Source: Proteobacteria bacterium SG_bin9 (GTDB lineage: Bacteria; Pseudomonadota; Alphaproteobacteria; Rhizobiales; Xanthobacteraceae). From it: a stretch of DNA of 18,944 nucleotides. A program made the position numbers and the translations under genes. The stretch spans positions 509 through 19,452 of the forward strand of contig LWDM01000040.1 in assembly GCA_002083525.1 (NCBI GenBank). Direction: 5' to 3'. The notes under the pieces were generated by a model. It was not told where the DNA came from, did not search any database, and saw only the letters and a program-made list of their open reading frames with translations. Each line of letters begins with the position of its first letter. The first letter of the stretch is position 1. Of the stretch, positions 1-8,706 are shown piece by piece.

Positions 1-1
1 T

Positions 2-1621
<1,620 letters not shown>

Positions 1622-1664
1622 GGGGCCGGCTTTTAGGTCCTTACGTCACACCTTCACAATCGCG

Positions 1665-1690
1665 AAAGGCCGCCTCCGGGCGGCCTTTTT
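1665..1690 (+). terminator. Rho-independent terminator of groEL
   Basis: A perfect 10-bp stem AAAGGCCGCC / GGCGGCCTTT with the 4-base loop TCCG, followed by further T residues, lies 43 bases after the groEL stop codon. Confidence 0.92.
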
Positions 1691-1831
1691 GCTGGGCGTG
1701 TGAGCGGGCCGGTTCTTCATAAGGAACGCGGTAAATCAAAAACGTGCCGTGCCATGCGGAACGCGCGGTATCCCGAATCCGGCATTTGTGGCAAACAGAC
1801 CCCGTTTGCGGCCCTCCTGCTGGACCCTCTG

Positions 1832-3031
1832 ATGCACGCTCCGCTCTGGCTTCCTCTCCTGGCACTGGTCGCCGCCACCGGCACCGCCTTCGCACAGGCG
1901 AAGAAAGCTGCCGCCCCGAGCGGACCGGAGACACGCTACTTCACCTACTTCGACGAATTCCTGGACGGCCAGGCCGACGTGATCCTGAAGCAGGTGCGCA
2001 ACGGCGCAGCGATTACCTCGGCCGTGCTCGATATCTGCTACCCCTCGCCGAAAGGCTCCGACCGGCGCGATCGCTTCACCACCGATCTCAAGGTCAGCGG
2101 CAACAGCATGACGGCGGCGACGGCAACTCAACTTGACAAGTCGCCGGTCGACATCGCGCTGACCCAAACGCGCGCACCCGGCGCCAACGCCGGTTTCAAC
2201 ATCACCGGCTCGATCAAGATCGGCAACCGCACGCTGACGGTGAACTCGAAAGAGACGTCGGACACGAGCGAGAAGGATTTCGAGGACTCCAAGAGCAAGG
2301 ACGACGACATCAGCCCCGCGCCGGCTGCGTTCGTCGAGGTCTCGCCGGAATCGATTGCCGCGCGCGTGAAACTCGACGCGGTGACCGACTTCGTCAAGAG
2401 CTTGCGCGGCACCAACGTCTATGTGTCGAAGACGAGCCTGATCGCCTCCTGCGAGAACCTGCGCGCCGGTACGCAAACCATCCGCATGAGCGTCAATCCG
2501 GAGACCGCAAGCGCGACGATCAACCAGCTCAAGGGCCGCGCCGGCGTTACCGCGATCGGCTGGAGCTATGGCGACCTCGAACTCGCTCGCGCGATCCGCT
2601 TCCCGGCCAAGGACTGGAGTTCCGAAGGCAAGATCGACAGCGGCAAGATCGGTACGGCGCTGACCGACACGCTGAAGAAAGCTTTCAATGCCGACAGTGC
2701 CATCTCCGAGCGCGATGAGATCAGCGGCAAATACACGATCAAGCTCAAGCGTCCGAGCGCGGCGCTGGCTTCTCTCGGCCTCAGCGAAACGCTGGAGGTG
2801 ACCGCCATGGCGGCGTTCGACAAGCCGGGCATCAGCGACGCGATCCTGCTGTGGATCGGCTATCCCACCGGCGAGACCGTTGACGAGCAAACCGGCGCGC
2901 GCCTTCTGCTGACGGAAACCGCGGAAGACGATGCCGAAGATCAGACGGTCGACGACGGCGGCGCGATCGACGAGCTTGCGAAATACTTCAAGGCGCAGAA
3001 GTGGGATGAAGAAACGTCGAAGTTCAAATAG
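1832..3031 (+). CDS. Exported protein of unknown function
   Basis: I do not recognise a family. From the ATG at 1832 the protein has 399 residues and opens with a typical signal peptide: a hydrophobic stretch (WLPLLALVAATG) and an AFA/QA cleavage site near residue 22, so it is probably periplasmic. The mature part is hydrophilic, with an acidic patch (SKDDDIS) near residue 160, a second acidic run (ETAEDDAEDQ) near the C-terminus, and two cysteines (CYPSP and SCENL) that could form a disulfide. The frame is open further upstream (ATG at 1754, GTG at 1700), but those starts would bury the signal peptide and have no clear ribosome binding site. Only 35 bp separate it from the downstream oxidoreductase on the same strand, so co-transcription is possible. 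That the gene is real rests on its length, codon use and signal peptide. Confidence 0.8.
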   Translation: MHAPLWLPLLALVAATGTAFAQAKKAAAPSGPETRYFTYFDEFLDGQADVILKQVRNGAAITSAVLDICYPSPKGSDRRDRFTTDLKVSGNSMTAATATQLDKSPVDIALTQTRAPGANAGFNITGSIKIGNRTLTVNSKETSDTSEKDFEDSKSKDDDISPAPAAFVEVSPESIAARVKLDAVTDFVKSLRGTNVYVSKTSLIASCENLRAGTQTIRMSVNPETASATINQLKGRAGVTAIGWSYGDLELARAIRFPAKDWSSEGKIDSGKIGTALTDTLKKAFNADSAISERDEISGKYTIKLKRPSAALASLGLSETLEVTAMAAFDKPGISDAILLWIGYPTGETVDEQTGARLLLTETAEDDAEDQTVDDGGAIDELAKYFKAQKWDEETSKFK

Positions 3032-3066
3032 CACCCAGCTGACGCGCCTCGCAGGCAAAGCATCGT

Positions 3067-4524
3067 ATGACGCATGACGCGGTGATCATCGGCGCCGGCC
3101 TCGGCGGGCTGACGGCGGCGGCTATTCTCGCGCGCGCCGGACGCAAGGTGCTTGTGATCGAGCGCAGCAACTCTGTCGGCGGCGCGGCGTCGAGCTACAA
3201 GGTCGGCGATCTGTTCGTCGAGGGCTCGCTGCACGAAACCAGCAATCCGCGAGACCCGCGCGATCCCAAGCATAACGTGCTCAAGCGCGCCGGCGTGCTC
3301 GACGCCGTCACATGGGCGCCGGCCGGAACGCTGTACGAAGTGCGTGGCGGGCCGCTCGCGACGCCGCTGACGCTGCCGGACAACCTCGACGGCGCCAAAG
3401 CGTCGCTCACCGCCCGCTTTCCGGACGCCGGCAACGGCATCGCGGCAGTTCTCGACGAGATGTCGGCAATGGCCGCCGGCCCCGTCAGCGCATCGGGCAA
3501 CGCCACACTCGTCAGCCGCCTCACCAAAGCCTTCGGCGACAATGAAGCGCTGAAGTGCGCGATCGCAGCCAACCTCTGGTACAGCCACGACGATCCGGCG
3601 ACGTTGTGGTGGCCGCTGTTCTCGGCCATGCAGGGCGCATTGCTGAGCAACGGCGCACGCTTCATTCAGGGCGGATCGCAGCGGCTGTCGAGCGCGCTGG
3701 CGCGGGCCGCCCGCGCGGCCGGCGGCCAGGTGCTCGTCCGGCGCATCGCCACGCGGATCGAGATGACTGCGGATGACGCACGCATCACCCATGCCGCGAA
3801 GGACGGCGGCGATCCGCAGACGGTGGAGACGCGGCATGTGATCGGCGGCGCCAGCCTCGAAGCCATGGCTGAACTTCTCTCTCTCGCCGATGCCGCGAAG
3901 CTTCGCCAGCATGGCGCGGGACGGCAGCCTTCGATCTCGCTATTCGCGCTCACGCTCGGGCTGTCAAAGCCGCCGCGCACGTTCGGCGTCTCCAGCTATT
4001 CGACTCAGTTGCTGCCGCCCTGGATGACGCGGCTCGATCAATATGCCGAAGGCACCGCGCTGATGGCGCAGGAGCCGGGCGAGCGCATGCCGCCGCTCTC
4101 GCTGGCCGACTATGCCGCGATCGACGCCGCGATTCCGGCGCCGCCGTTCGTGCTGTCGGTGATCGGACCCGACCGCCTGTCGAACTGGAATTCGGACGAC
4201 ATGGACACCTACCGCGAGAAACGCGCGCGCTGGCAGGATGCGATCGTGCGCTATCTCGACACGATCTATCCCGGCCTCGCCGATGCCGTCGTCGCGTCCT
4301 CCTTCAACACGGCATTGTCCGTGCGGCAATATCTCAACGCGCCGACCGGCGTCGTGTACGGCTATGCCCCGCTGCAGCCCGCGCCTGGCATGAGCCTGCC
4401 AACGCCGCGCACGGCAATCCCCCGGCTTTTCCTGTCGTCGAGCTATGGCGGTGTCGGCGGCTATACCGGCGCGATCAGCGCCGGCGGCGCGTGCGCCGAT
4501 ATGATCCTTGGCGAAGCGAAGTAG
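3067..4524 (+). CDS. CrtI/phytoene-desaturase-like FAD-dependent oxidoreductase
   Basis: A 485-residue flavoprotein of the phytoene desaturase/carotenoid isomerase-like NAD(P)/FAD superfamily. The N-terminus has the dinucleotide-binding fold: GAGLGG at residues 9-14, the acidic residue E32 ending the second strand (VLVIER), and then VGGAASS. The C-terminus has the matching FAD-contact motif SSYGGVGGYTGAISAGG. This is the layout of CrtI-type enzymes, which desaturate or isomerise polyenes and related lipids, but no other carotenoid genes are nearby, so the substrate is unknown. The purine-rich stretch AGGCAAAG lies about 8 bases before the ATG. It converges with the PadR regulator, whose stop is only 6 bp away. 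Confidence 0.88.
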   Translation: MTHDAVIIGAGLGGLTAAAILARAGRKVLVIERSNSVGGAASSYKVGDLFVEGSLHETSNPRDPRDPKHNVLKRAGVLDAVTWAPAGTLYEVRGGPLATPLTLPDNLDGAKASLTARFPDAGNGIAAVLDEMSAMAAGPVSASGNATLVSRLTKAFGDNEALKCAIAANLWYSHDDPATLWWPLFSAMQGALLSNGARFIQGGSQRLSSALARAARAAGGQVLVRRIATRIEMTADDARITHAAKDGGDPQTVETRHVIGGASLEAMAELLSLADAAKLRQHGAGRQPSISLFALTLGLSKPPRTFGVSSYSTQLLPPWMTRLDQYAEGTALMAQEPGERMPPLSLADYAAIDAAIPAPPFVLSVIGPDRLSNWNSDDMDTYREKRARWQDAIVRYLDTIYPGLADAVVASSFNTALSVRQYLNAPTGVVYGYAPLQPAPGMSLPTPRTAIPRLFLSSSYGGVGGYTGAISAGGACADMILGEAK

Positions 4525-4530
4525 CGCCCA

Positions 4531-5205
4531 TCAGCGGCTGGCACGCTGGTTCGATGACCGCCCTGTCCGTTCAGTGCGCTTGCCCGTCTGGGCAGCTCGT
4601 GGACGGGCGATCGTTCGCTCCATCCACGCTTTCTTGCCCGCGGGCGCGACATCGCGCCAGCGGCCGACCTCGCGCTTCGCCGTTTCTGACCAATCCCGCA
4701 GGAACCGGGCGTATTGAATCAGAAACGAATGGATCAGGGCCGCGAATGGTCCGCGATCGCCGAAGCGTTGTGGATCGTTGAAGAACAGGTTACCGACATC
4801 GGCTCCGGTCTCATCGATCCGATCGGCATAGGCGAGCAGCGAGTCGATCGCCGCACGCATTCGTTCTGGCGTGCTGTGGTCGCTGAAAAAAATTCGCAAC
4901 AACGCTTCGGACTCAAGCGACGGTTCGGCGATGGACGGCGAGTTATGCCAATCCCGCAACGCTTCGCGCCCCTTCGCGGTAATCCGATAAACTGTGCGGA
5001 AACGCTGACCTGTACGCTCGCGCCGGGACGTCGCCAAACCGAGACGCACAAGCCGCTTCGGCTCTTCATAAATCTGGCTGGGCGCGCGTGGACAAATGAA
5101 ACCGACGCTGCGTTCCATCTCCCGCGCCAGCGCATAGGTCGTGAACGGCTTGATCGCGATCAACGACAAGATTGCGTGAGATGTCAGCGTCAACGGCTTC
5201 GGCAT
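4531..5205 (-). CDS. PadR family transcriptional regulator
   Basis: A winged-helix repressor-type regulator of about 224 residues. The N-terminal half shows the PadR pattern: LTLTSHAILSLIAI, then TYALAREME, then SQIYEEPKRLVRLGLA (recognition helix region), and a wing ending YRITAKGREALRDW. The C-terminal half is helical (VirR-like dimerisation region), followed by a strongly basic tail rich in Arg and Thr. I chose the ATG at 5205; a TTG at 5214 is in frame but has only 2 bases between it and GGAG, against 11 for the ATG. It diverges from the NTF2-like gene across a region with repeated TACTCC/GGAGTA boxes, so it probably represses itself and that gene. The inducer is unknown. Confidence 0.88.
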   Translation of the reverse strand: MPKPLTLTSHAILSLIAIKPFTTYALAREMERSVGFICPRAPSQIYEEPKRLVRLGLATSRRERTGQRFRTVYRITAKGREALRDWHNSPSIAEPSLESEALLRIFFSDHSTPERMRAAIDSLLAYADRIDETGADVGNLFFNDPQRFGDRGPFAALIHSFLIQYARFLRDWSETAKREVGRWRDVAPAGKKAWMERTIARPRAAQTGKRTERTGRSSNQRASR

Positions 5206-5214
5206 GTTTGACAA

Positions 5215-5231
5215 TACTCCAGACCGGAGTT
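5215..5231. promoter_or_regulatory. Operator-like box 1, TACTCC-N5-GGAGTT
   Basis: An inverted repeat, TACTCC AGACC GGAGTT, directly upstream of padR, with one mismatch to full symmetry. On the minus strand its GGAG lies 11 bases before the padR ATG and could serve as its ribosome binding site. Its centre is 26 bp from that of box 2. Binding by the adjacent PadR protein is inferred from position. Confidence 0.65.
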
Positions 5232-5240
5232 ACGCGCCAA

Positions 5241-5257
5241 TACTCCGATTTGGAGTA
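5241..5257. promoter_or_regulatory. Operator-like box 2, TACTCC-N5-GGAGTA
   Basis: A perfect inverted repeat, TACTCC GATTT GGAGTA, extended by one further A/T pair on each side, in the middle of the divergent padR/NTF2-like intergenic region. It is the best copy of the motif and a likely binding site for the PadR product. It differs from the ATGT-N8-ACAT operators described for some PadR proteins. Confidence 0.7.
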
Positions 5258-5273
5258 TATTCAGAACTACGGT

Positions 5274-5280
5274 GGAGTAT
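5274..5280 (+). promoter_or_regulatory. Third half-site GGAGTAT overlapping the ribosome binding site
   Basis: A half-site of the same motif. Its GGAG is also the Shine-Dalgarno sequence of the NTF2-like gene, 8 bases before the ATG at 5286. This spacing decides the start of that gene, because the frame is open further upstream through the operator boxes. Confidence 0.6.
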
Positions 5281-5285
5281 TACCG

Positions 5286-5690
5286 ATGTCATCGAAACCG
5301 ATCGAAGTCGTACAAGAACTTTTCGCAGCATTCGGCCAGGGCAACGTTTCCGGCGTGCTCGACAGATTGTCCGACGACGTGGATTGGGGCGGCGACAAAT
5401 CCGACACCGACGTCCCGACGCATGTCGCACGGCGCGGCCGCAGCGACGTGGCGAAATTCTTCGAGGCCGTGACGGCGGAGCAGGATTTTCAGAAATTCGA
5501 GCTGCGCCGGTTTTTCGCCGAGGGCAGCGACGTCGCCGTGCTGGCACGCGAGGAGTTCACGTTCCGCCGCAGCGGCCGGCACGTCGGTCTCGACGTCATC
5601 CACCACTTCACCGTGATGGACGGCCGCGTGACACGCTACCGGAGCTATTACGACACGTCGTATTACGCAGCCGCCTGGCGCGGCAGCTAG
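5286..5690 (+). CDS. SnoaL/NTF2-like family protein
   Basis: A 134-residue protein with the pattern of the NTF2-like superfamily (ketosteroid-isomerase/SnoaL type): an N-terminal helix (EVVQELFAAFGQGN), then VLDRLSDDVDW, a central GRSDVAKFFEAV helix, and C-terminal strands ending in VIHHFTVMDGRVTRYRSYYDT. Members form a cone-shaped pocket for small molecules and can be isomerases, cyclases or binding proteins; I cannot tell which. The start is set by GGAG 8 bases upstream. It diverges from padR and is probably controlled by it. Its TAG stop overlaps the stop of the convergent META-like gene within the palindrome CTAG. Confidence 0.85.
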   Translation: MSSKPIEVVQELFAAFGQGNVSGVLDRLSDDVDWGGDKSDTDVPTHVARRGRSDVAKFFEAVTAEQDFQKFELRRFFAEGSDVAVLAREEFTFRRSGRHVGLDVIHHFTVMDGRVTRYRSYYDTSYYAAAWRGS

Positions 5691-6079
5691 TTCGTGTTGA
5701 TGCGGAAGCGCAGGACCTTCGGACCCATGAACTGCACGATGTTGCCCTGACGGCGCCAGCCCGACGCGTCGGCCAGCGTCGCGAGGAATGCATCGTCCGC
5801 AGCCGCACGCTCGGGCGCGCATTGGCGATCTTCCATCGCACCCGGCACGAAGATGACCGTGTCGTTGGCGACCGAGAACTGGCCCTTGCCGCCCTTGCAC
5901 CAGAGTTCGAGGACGACCTCGCCCTTGTCGCCGATTTCGAGATTCGGGATGCGCTTGGAGCCCGGCATCGGCCGCGCATCGAGCGTCATCTCTGTGCCGA
6001 ACGGAAACTCGCCGTCGTTCGCAGCCGCCGCCGTAACGGATGCTGCAATCATGCACAGGACAAGAGCCGTCTTTTTCAT
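5687..6079 (-). CDS. Secreted META-domain-like (HslJ-type) protein
   Basis: A 130-residue protein with a signal peptide (MKKTALVLCMIAASVTAAAA, cleavage near residue 20), so probably periplasmic or a surface protein. The C-terminal part, with a conserved-looking cysteine, then AADDAFLATLADASGWRRQG, then a strand pair ending LRFRIN, resembles META domains of the HslJ type, found in small secreted proteins linked to stress or motility. The match is by pattern only. The start at 6079 is preceded by AGAGGAA with a spacing of 7. It converges on the NTF2-like gene and the two stop codons overlap. Confidence 0.7.
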   Translation of the reverse strand: MKKTALVLCMIAASVTAAAANDGEFPFGTEMTLDARPMPGSKRIPNLEIGDKGEVVLELWCKGGKGQFSVANDTVIFVPGAMEDRQCAPERAAADDAFLATLADASGWRRQGNIVQFMGPKVLRFRINTN

Positions 6080-6373
6080 CACGCCGTTCCTCTGATACCG
6101 AATCCCGCACCTTCTAAACCACGATTCCGTTACGGGAAATGACATTCGGTCTAACAAATGGCCGATCCGGACCGCCGTGTTTGTGCGCAATTCGGCTCAA
6201 AATCCCGCGAAATGAACCGTGATCCGCCCCCGCGCCACAATCCATATGCTATGCCCGCACCTGCTTCGGGGGCTTTTGCCCTTCCGCCCTCAACGTCTCT
6301 GCGGGTTTTAACCCGCTTGACCCGCATCGAATGATTGCCCGAGGGCCGATGTCCTCGCCATGGAGACAGCCTC
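6080..6373. other. Divergent intergenic region between META-like gene and ABC transporter
   Basis: About 294 bp holding the 5' regions of two divergent genes. The one clear structure is the palindrome at 6301-6316, listed separately. I see no convincing sigma-70-type promoter, RNA gene or small reading frame with a ribosome binding site. Confidence 0.5.
6301..6316. promoter_or_regulatory. Perfect palindrome GCGGGTT-TT-AACCCGC
   Basis: A 7-bp perfect inverted repeat with a 2-base centre, 58 bases before the ABC transporter start. A further half-site, ACCCGC, follows at 6320-6325. The centre is too short for a good RNA hairpin, so a protein-binding operator is the better guess; no regulator gene is adjacent. 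Confidence 0.4.
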
Positions 6374-8110
6374 GTGAACAGCAACAACGGCTTCAAGCTC
6401 GCAACCGTTTGGCGCATTGCCGCGCCGTACTTCCGCTCCGAGGACAAATGGGCGGGGCTGGCGCTGCTCGGGTCGGTCGTCGCGATCGAGCTCGCGACCG
6501 TTGCGATCGACGTGCTGCTCAACCAGTGGCGCAACCGTTTCTACAATTCGTTGCAGGATCGCAATTGGGACAGCTTCACCTCGGAGCTGATCTACTTCAG
6601 CATCATCGTCACGATCTTCATCACCATTGCCGTCTATCAGCTGTACCTCAATCAGTGGCTGCAGATCCGCTGGCGCAAATGGCTGACGGAGTGCTACGTC
6701 GGCGAGTGGCTGCAGAACGCCAACCACTACCGCATGCAGTTGCAGGGCGAAGCCGCCGACAACCCCGACCAGCGCATCACCGACGACGTCAAGCTGTTCG
6801 TCGAACGCACGCTCGTGCTTGGCATCGGGCTGTTGAATTCAGTGGTGACGCTCGCCTCGTTCGTGGTGATCCTGTGGGGTCTCTCGGCTGCCTCGCCGCT
6901 GACCATCAAGGGCGTCGAGTACGGCTTCCCCGGCTATCTGGTGTGGGCCGCGCTGGTTTACGCCATTCTCGGCACGCTGCTGACACACTGGATCGGCCGG
7001 CCGCTGGTCGGCATCGACTTCCGCCAGCAGCAGTACGAGGCCGACTTCCGTTTCAACCTTGTCCGCGTGCGCGAAAACTCCGAACAGATCGCGCTGCTCG
7101 ACGGCGAGAAAGCCGAACGCACACGCCTGCTCGCGCGTTTCGGCGCCGTCATCGACAACTGGTACCACATCATGAGCCGCACCAAGAAGGTGACGGCGTT
7201 CACGGCGAGCTACGGACAGGCCAGCGTCATCTTCCCGTACGTTCTGGTGGCGCCCGCCTACTTCGCAAACAAGATGCAGCTCGGCGGCATGATGCAAACG
7301 GCCTCCGCGTTCTCCAGCGTGCAGAATGCGCTCTCGTTCTTCATCAACAGCTACCGCTCGCTCGCCGAATGGCAGGCGGTGGTGAACCGCCTCGACGGCT
7401 TCGAGCAGTCGATCGCAGCCGCCAAGGCGCTGGCCGCCAACAAGGATATGATCGCGGTCGCGCCGGCCGGCAGTGCCGTCGCCATCGACGATCTGCGCGT
7501 GACGCTGCCGCACGGGCAGCCGCTTGTGAATGCCTCCGGCTTCAAGATCAATGCCGGCGACCACGTGCTGCTGACGGGCCCCTCCGGCTCGGGCAAGTCG
7601 ACCCTCTTCCGCGCGATCGCCGGCATCTGGCCGTTCGGCAAGGGCACCATCGGCGTGCCCGCCAATGCCTCGATGATGATGCTGCCGCAGCGGCCGTACT
7701 TCCCGGTCGGAACGCTGCGCACGGCCATCGCCTACCCGGCGACAAGCGACGCGTTCGCCGACGACGCCATTCGCGATGCGCTGGTTGCCGTGGGGCTGCC
7801 GCAACTCGCGGCCCGGCTCGACGATAGCGGCCACTGGAACGCGACGCTTTCGCTCGGCGAACAGCAGCGGCTCGGCCTCGTGCGGGCGTTGCTGCACAAG
7901 CCGCAGTTCCTGTTCCTTGACGAAGCGACGGCCTCGCTCGATGAGCCCGCCGAAGCCAACGCCTACAAACTCATCGCCGACCGCCTGCCGCAAACGACGG
8001 TGGTCTCGATCGGTCATCGCAGCACACTGGACGCGTTCCACACGCGCAAGGTGGCGCTCACGCCGGCGGAAGGCGGCTTCAAGATTCAGGACGCCCCGGC
8101 GAAGGCGTAA
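6374..8110 (+). CDS. BacA/SbmA-like ABC transporter, fused permease and ATPase (YddA/BclA type)
   Basis: An inner-membrane exporter-type half transporter of 578 residues. The N-terminal part is an ABC_membrane_2 / SbmA-BacA-like domain with several membrane segments, the family hallmarks LNQWRNRFYNSLQ and QIRWRKWLTE, and NPDQRITDD. The C-terminal ATPase has Walker A GPSGSGKST (about 402-410), the signature LSLGEQQR (about 492-499) and Walker B FLFLDEA (about 512-518). Relatives include E. coli YddA and the Bradyrhizobium BacA-like protein BclA, which takes up peptides including antimicrobial ones; the substrate here is not shown. The GTG at 6374 has GGAG 8 bases upstream, which favours it over the in-frame TTG at 6335. 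Confidence 0.93.
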   Translation: MNSNNGFKLATVWRIAAPYFRSEDKWAGLALLGSVVAIELATVAIDVLLNQWRNRFYNSLQDRNWDSFTSELIYFSIIVTIFITIAVYQLYLNQWLQIRWRKWLTECYVGEWLQNANHYRMQLQGEAADNPDQRITDDVKLFVERTLVLGIGLLNSVVTLASFVVILWGLSAASPLTIKGVEYGFPGYLVWAALVYAILGTLLTHWIGRPLVGIDFRQQQYEADFRFNLVRVRENSEQIALLDGEKAERTRLLARFGAVIDNWYHIMSRTKKVTAFTASYGQASVIFPYVLVAPAYFANKMQLGGMMQTASAFSSVQNALSFFINSYRSLAEWQAVVNRLDGFEQSIAAAKALAANKDMIAVAPAGSAVAIDDLRVTLPHGQPLVNASGFKINAGDHVLLTGPSGSGKSTLFRAIAGIWPFGKGTIGVPANASMMMLPQRPYFPVGTLRTAIAYPATSDAFADDAIRDALVAVGLPQLAARLDDSGHWNATLSLGEQQRLGLVRALLHKPQFLFLDEATASLDEPAEANAYKLIADRLPQTTVVSIGHRSTLDAFHTRKVALTPAEGGFKIQDAPAKA

Positions 8111-8114
8111 CGGC

Positions 8115-8615
8115 CTATAGCCAGCGGGCCGGCCAATCCGGGCGGCCCGACAGGCGGTGCCAGATGAAGGCGAACAAGGCGAGCAGCAGTGCGCCCGCCA
8201 GCACCGGCGCGATCAGGAATGGCCAGGACAGGTTGTTCAGCACGACCAGCAGCGGATTGATCCCCGCCGGCGGATGCATGGTGTCGGTGATCACCATGGC
8301 GAACACCGCAAGCCCGACCGCAGCCGCCGCCGCCCACGCGCTCGGCCCAGTCAGCATCACCACCACAAGGCCTGCGATGGTCGAGACCAGATGCCCGCCG
8401 ATCAGCGCCCGCGGCTGGGCCGGCTCGGCATCGGGCAGCGCGATCACCAGCACGATCGAGGTCGCGAACGGAATGATGATGAGCGGATAGTCGGCCGCCA
8501 CCGACAGCCACTCCATGCCGCCGATCGCGAGCGCCGATCCCAGGCCGGCGATCACACCAGCCACGACGAGACGCAGCCAGCCCGAGGTTCGCGAGGCGGG
8601 AGTTTGATCGGTCAT
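8115..8615 (-). CDS. HPP family integral membrane protein
   Basis: A 166-residue protein with four or five hydrophobic segments (roughly residues 12-36, 44-60, 71-89, 92-110 and 130-153) and the family motif DTMHPPAGINPLL, with HPP at 114-116. Some plant and cyanobacterial HPP proteins have been linked to nitrite transport; the role of most bacterial members is unknown. The ATG at 8615 has no strong Shine-Dalgarno; an in-frame TTG at 8642 is possible but would add a Cys-containing lead. It converges with the ABC transporter, 4 bp between stops, which does not suggest a shared job. Confidence 0.88.
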   Translation of the reverse strand: MTDQTPASRTSGWLRLVVAGVIAGLGSALAIGGMEWLSVAADYPLIIIPFATSIVLVIALPDAEPAQPRALIGGHLVSTIAGLVVVMLTGPSAWAAAAAVGLAVFAMVITDTMHPPAGINPLLVVLNNLSWPFLIAPVLAGALLLALFAFIWHRLSGRPDWPARWL

Positions 8616-8645
8616 GACGCAGCCATGGCAGAACGAACGCAAAAG

Positions 8646-8677
8646 AAAAAGGGCGGCAGATGATCTGCCGCCCTTTT
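8646..8677 (-). terminator. Rho-independent terminator of the outer membrane protein gene
   Basis: A 14-bp perfect stem, AAAAGGGCGGCAGA / TCTGCCGCCCTTTT, with a 3-base centre, lies 30 bases after the TAA of the minus-strand gene. On that strand it is followed by a T-rich run (TTTTTC TTTT). Confidence 0.9.
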
Positions 8678-8706
8678 CGATGTGCTGTGGGTCTTCGCCC
8701 GATCGC

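Noticed and set aside
1736..3058. Long open frame on the minus strand opposite the exported protein gene
   Set aside because: It is an Arg/Ala-rich product of high GC content with no ribosome site or recognisable domain; the plus-strand gene has a signal peptide and normal composition.
5204..6142. 312-codon plus-strand open frame across the NTF2-like and META-like genes
   Set aside because: Its composition is Arg-rich out-of-frame translation; both real genes have proper starts and family patterns.
6839..8041. 400-codon minus-strand frame opposite the ABC transporter
   Set aside because: It is antisense to a gene with intact Walker A, signature and Walker B motifs and shows no domain of its own.
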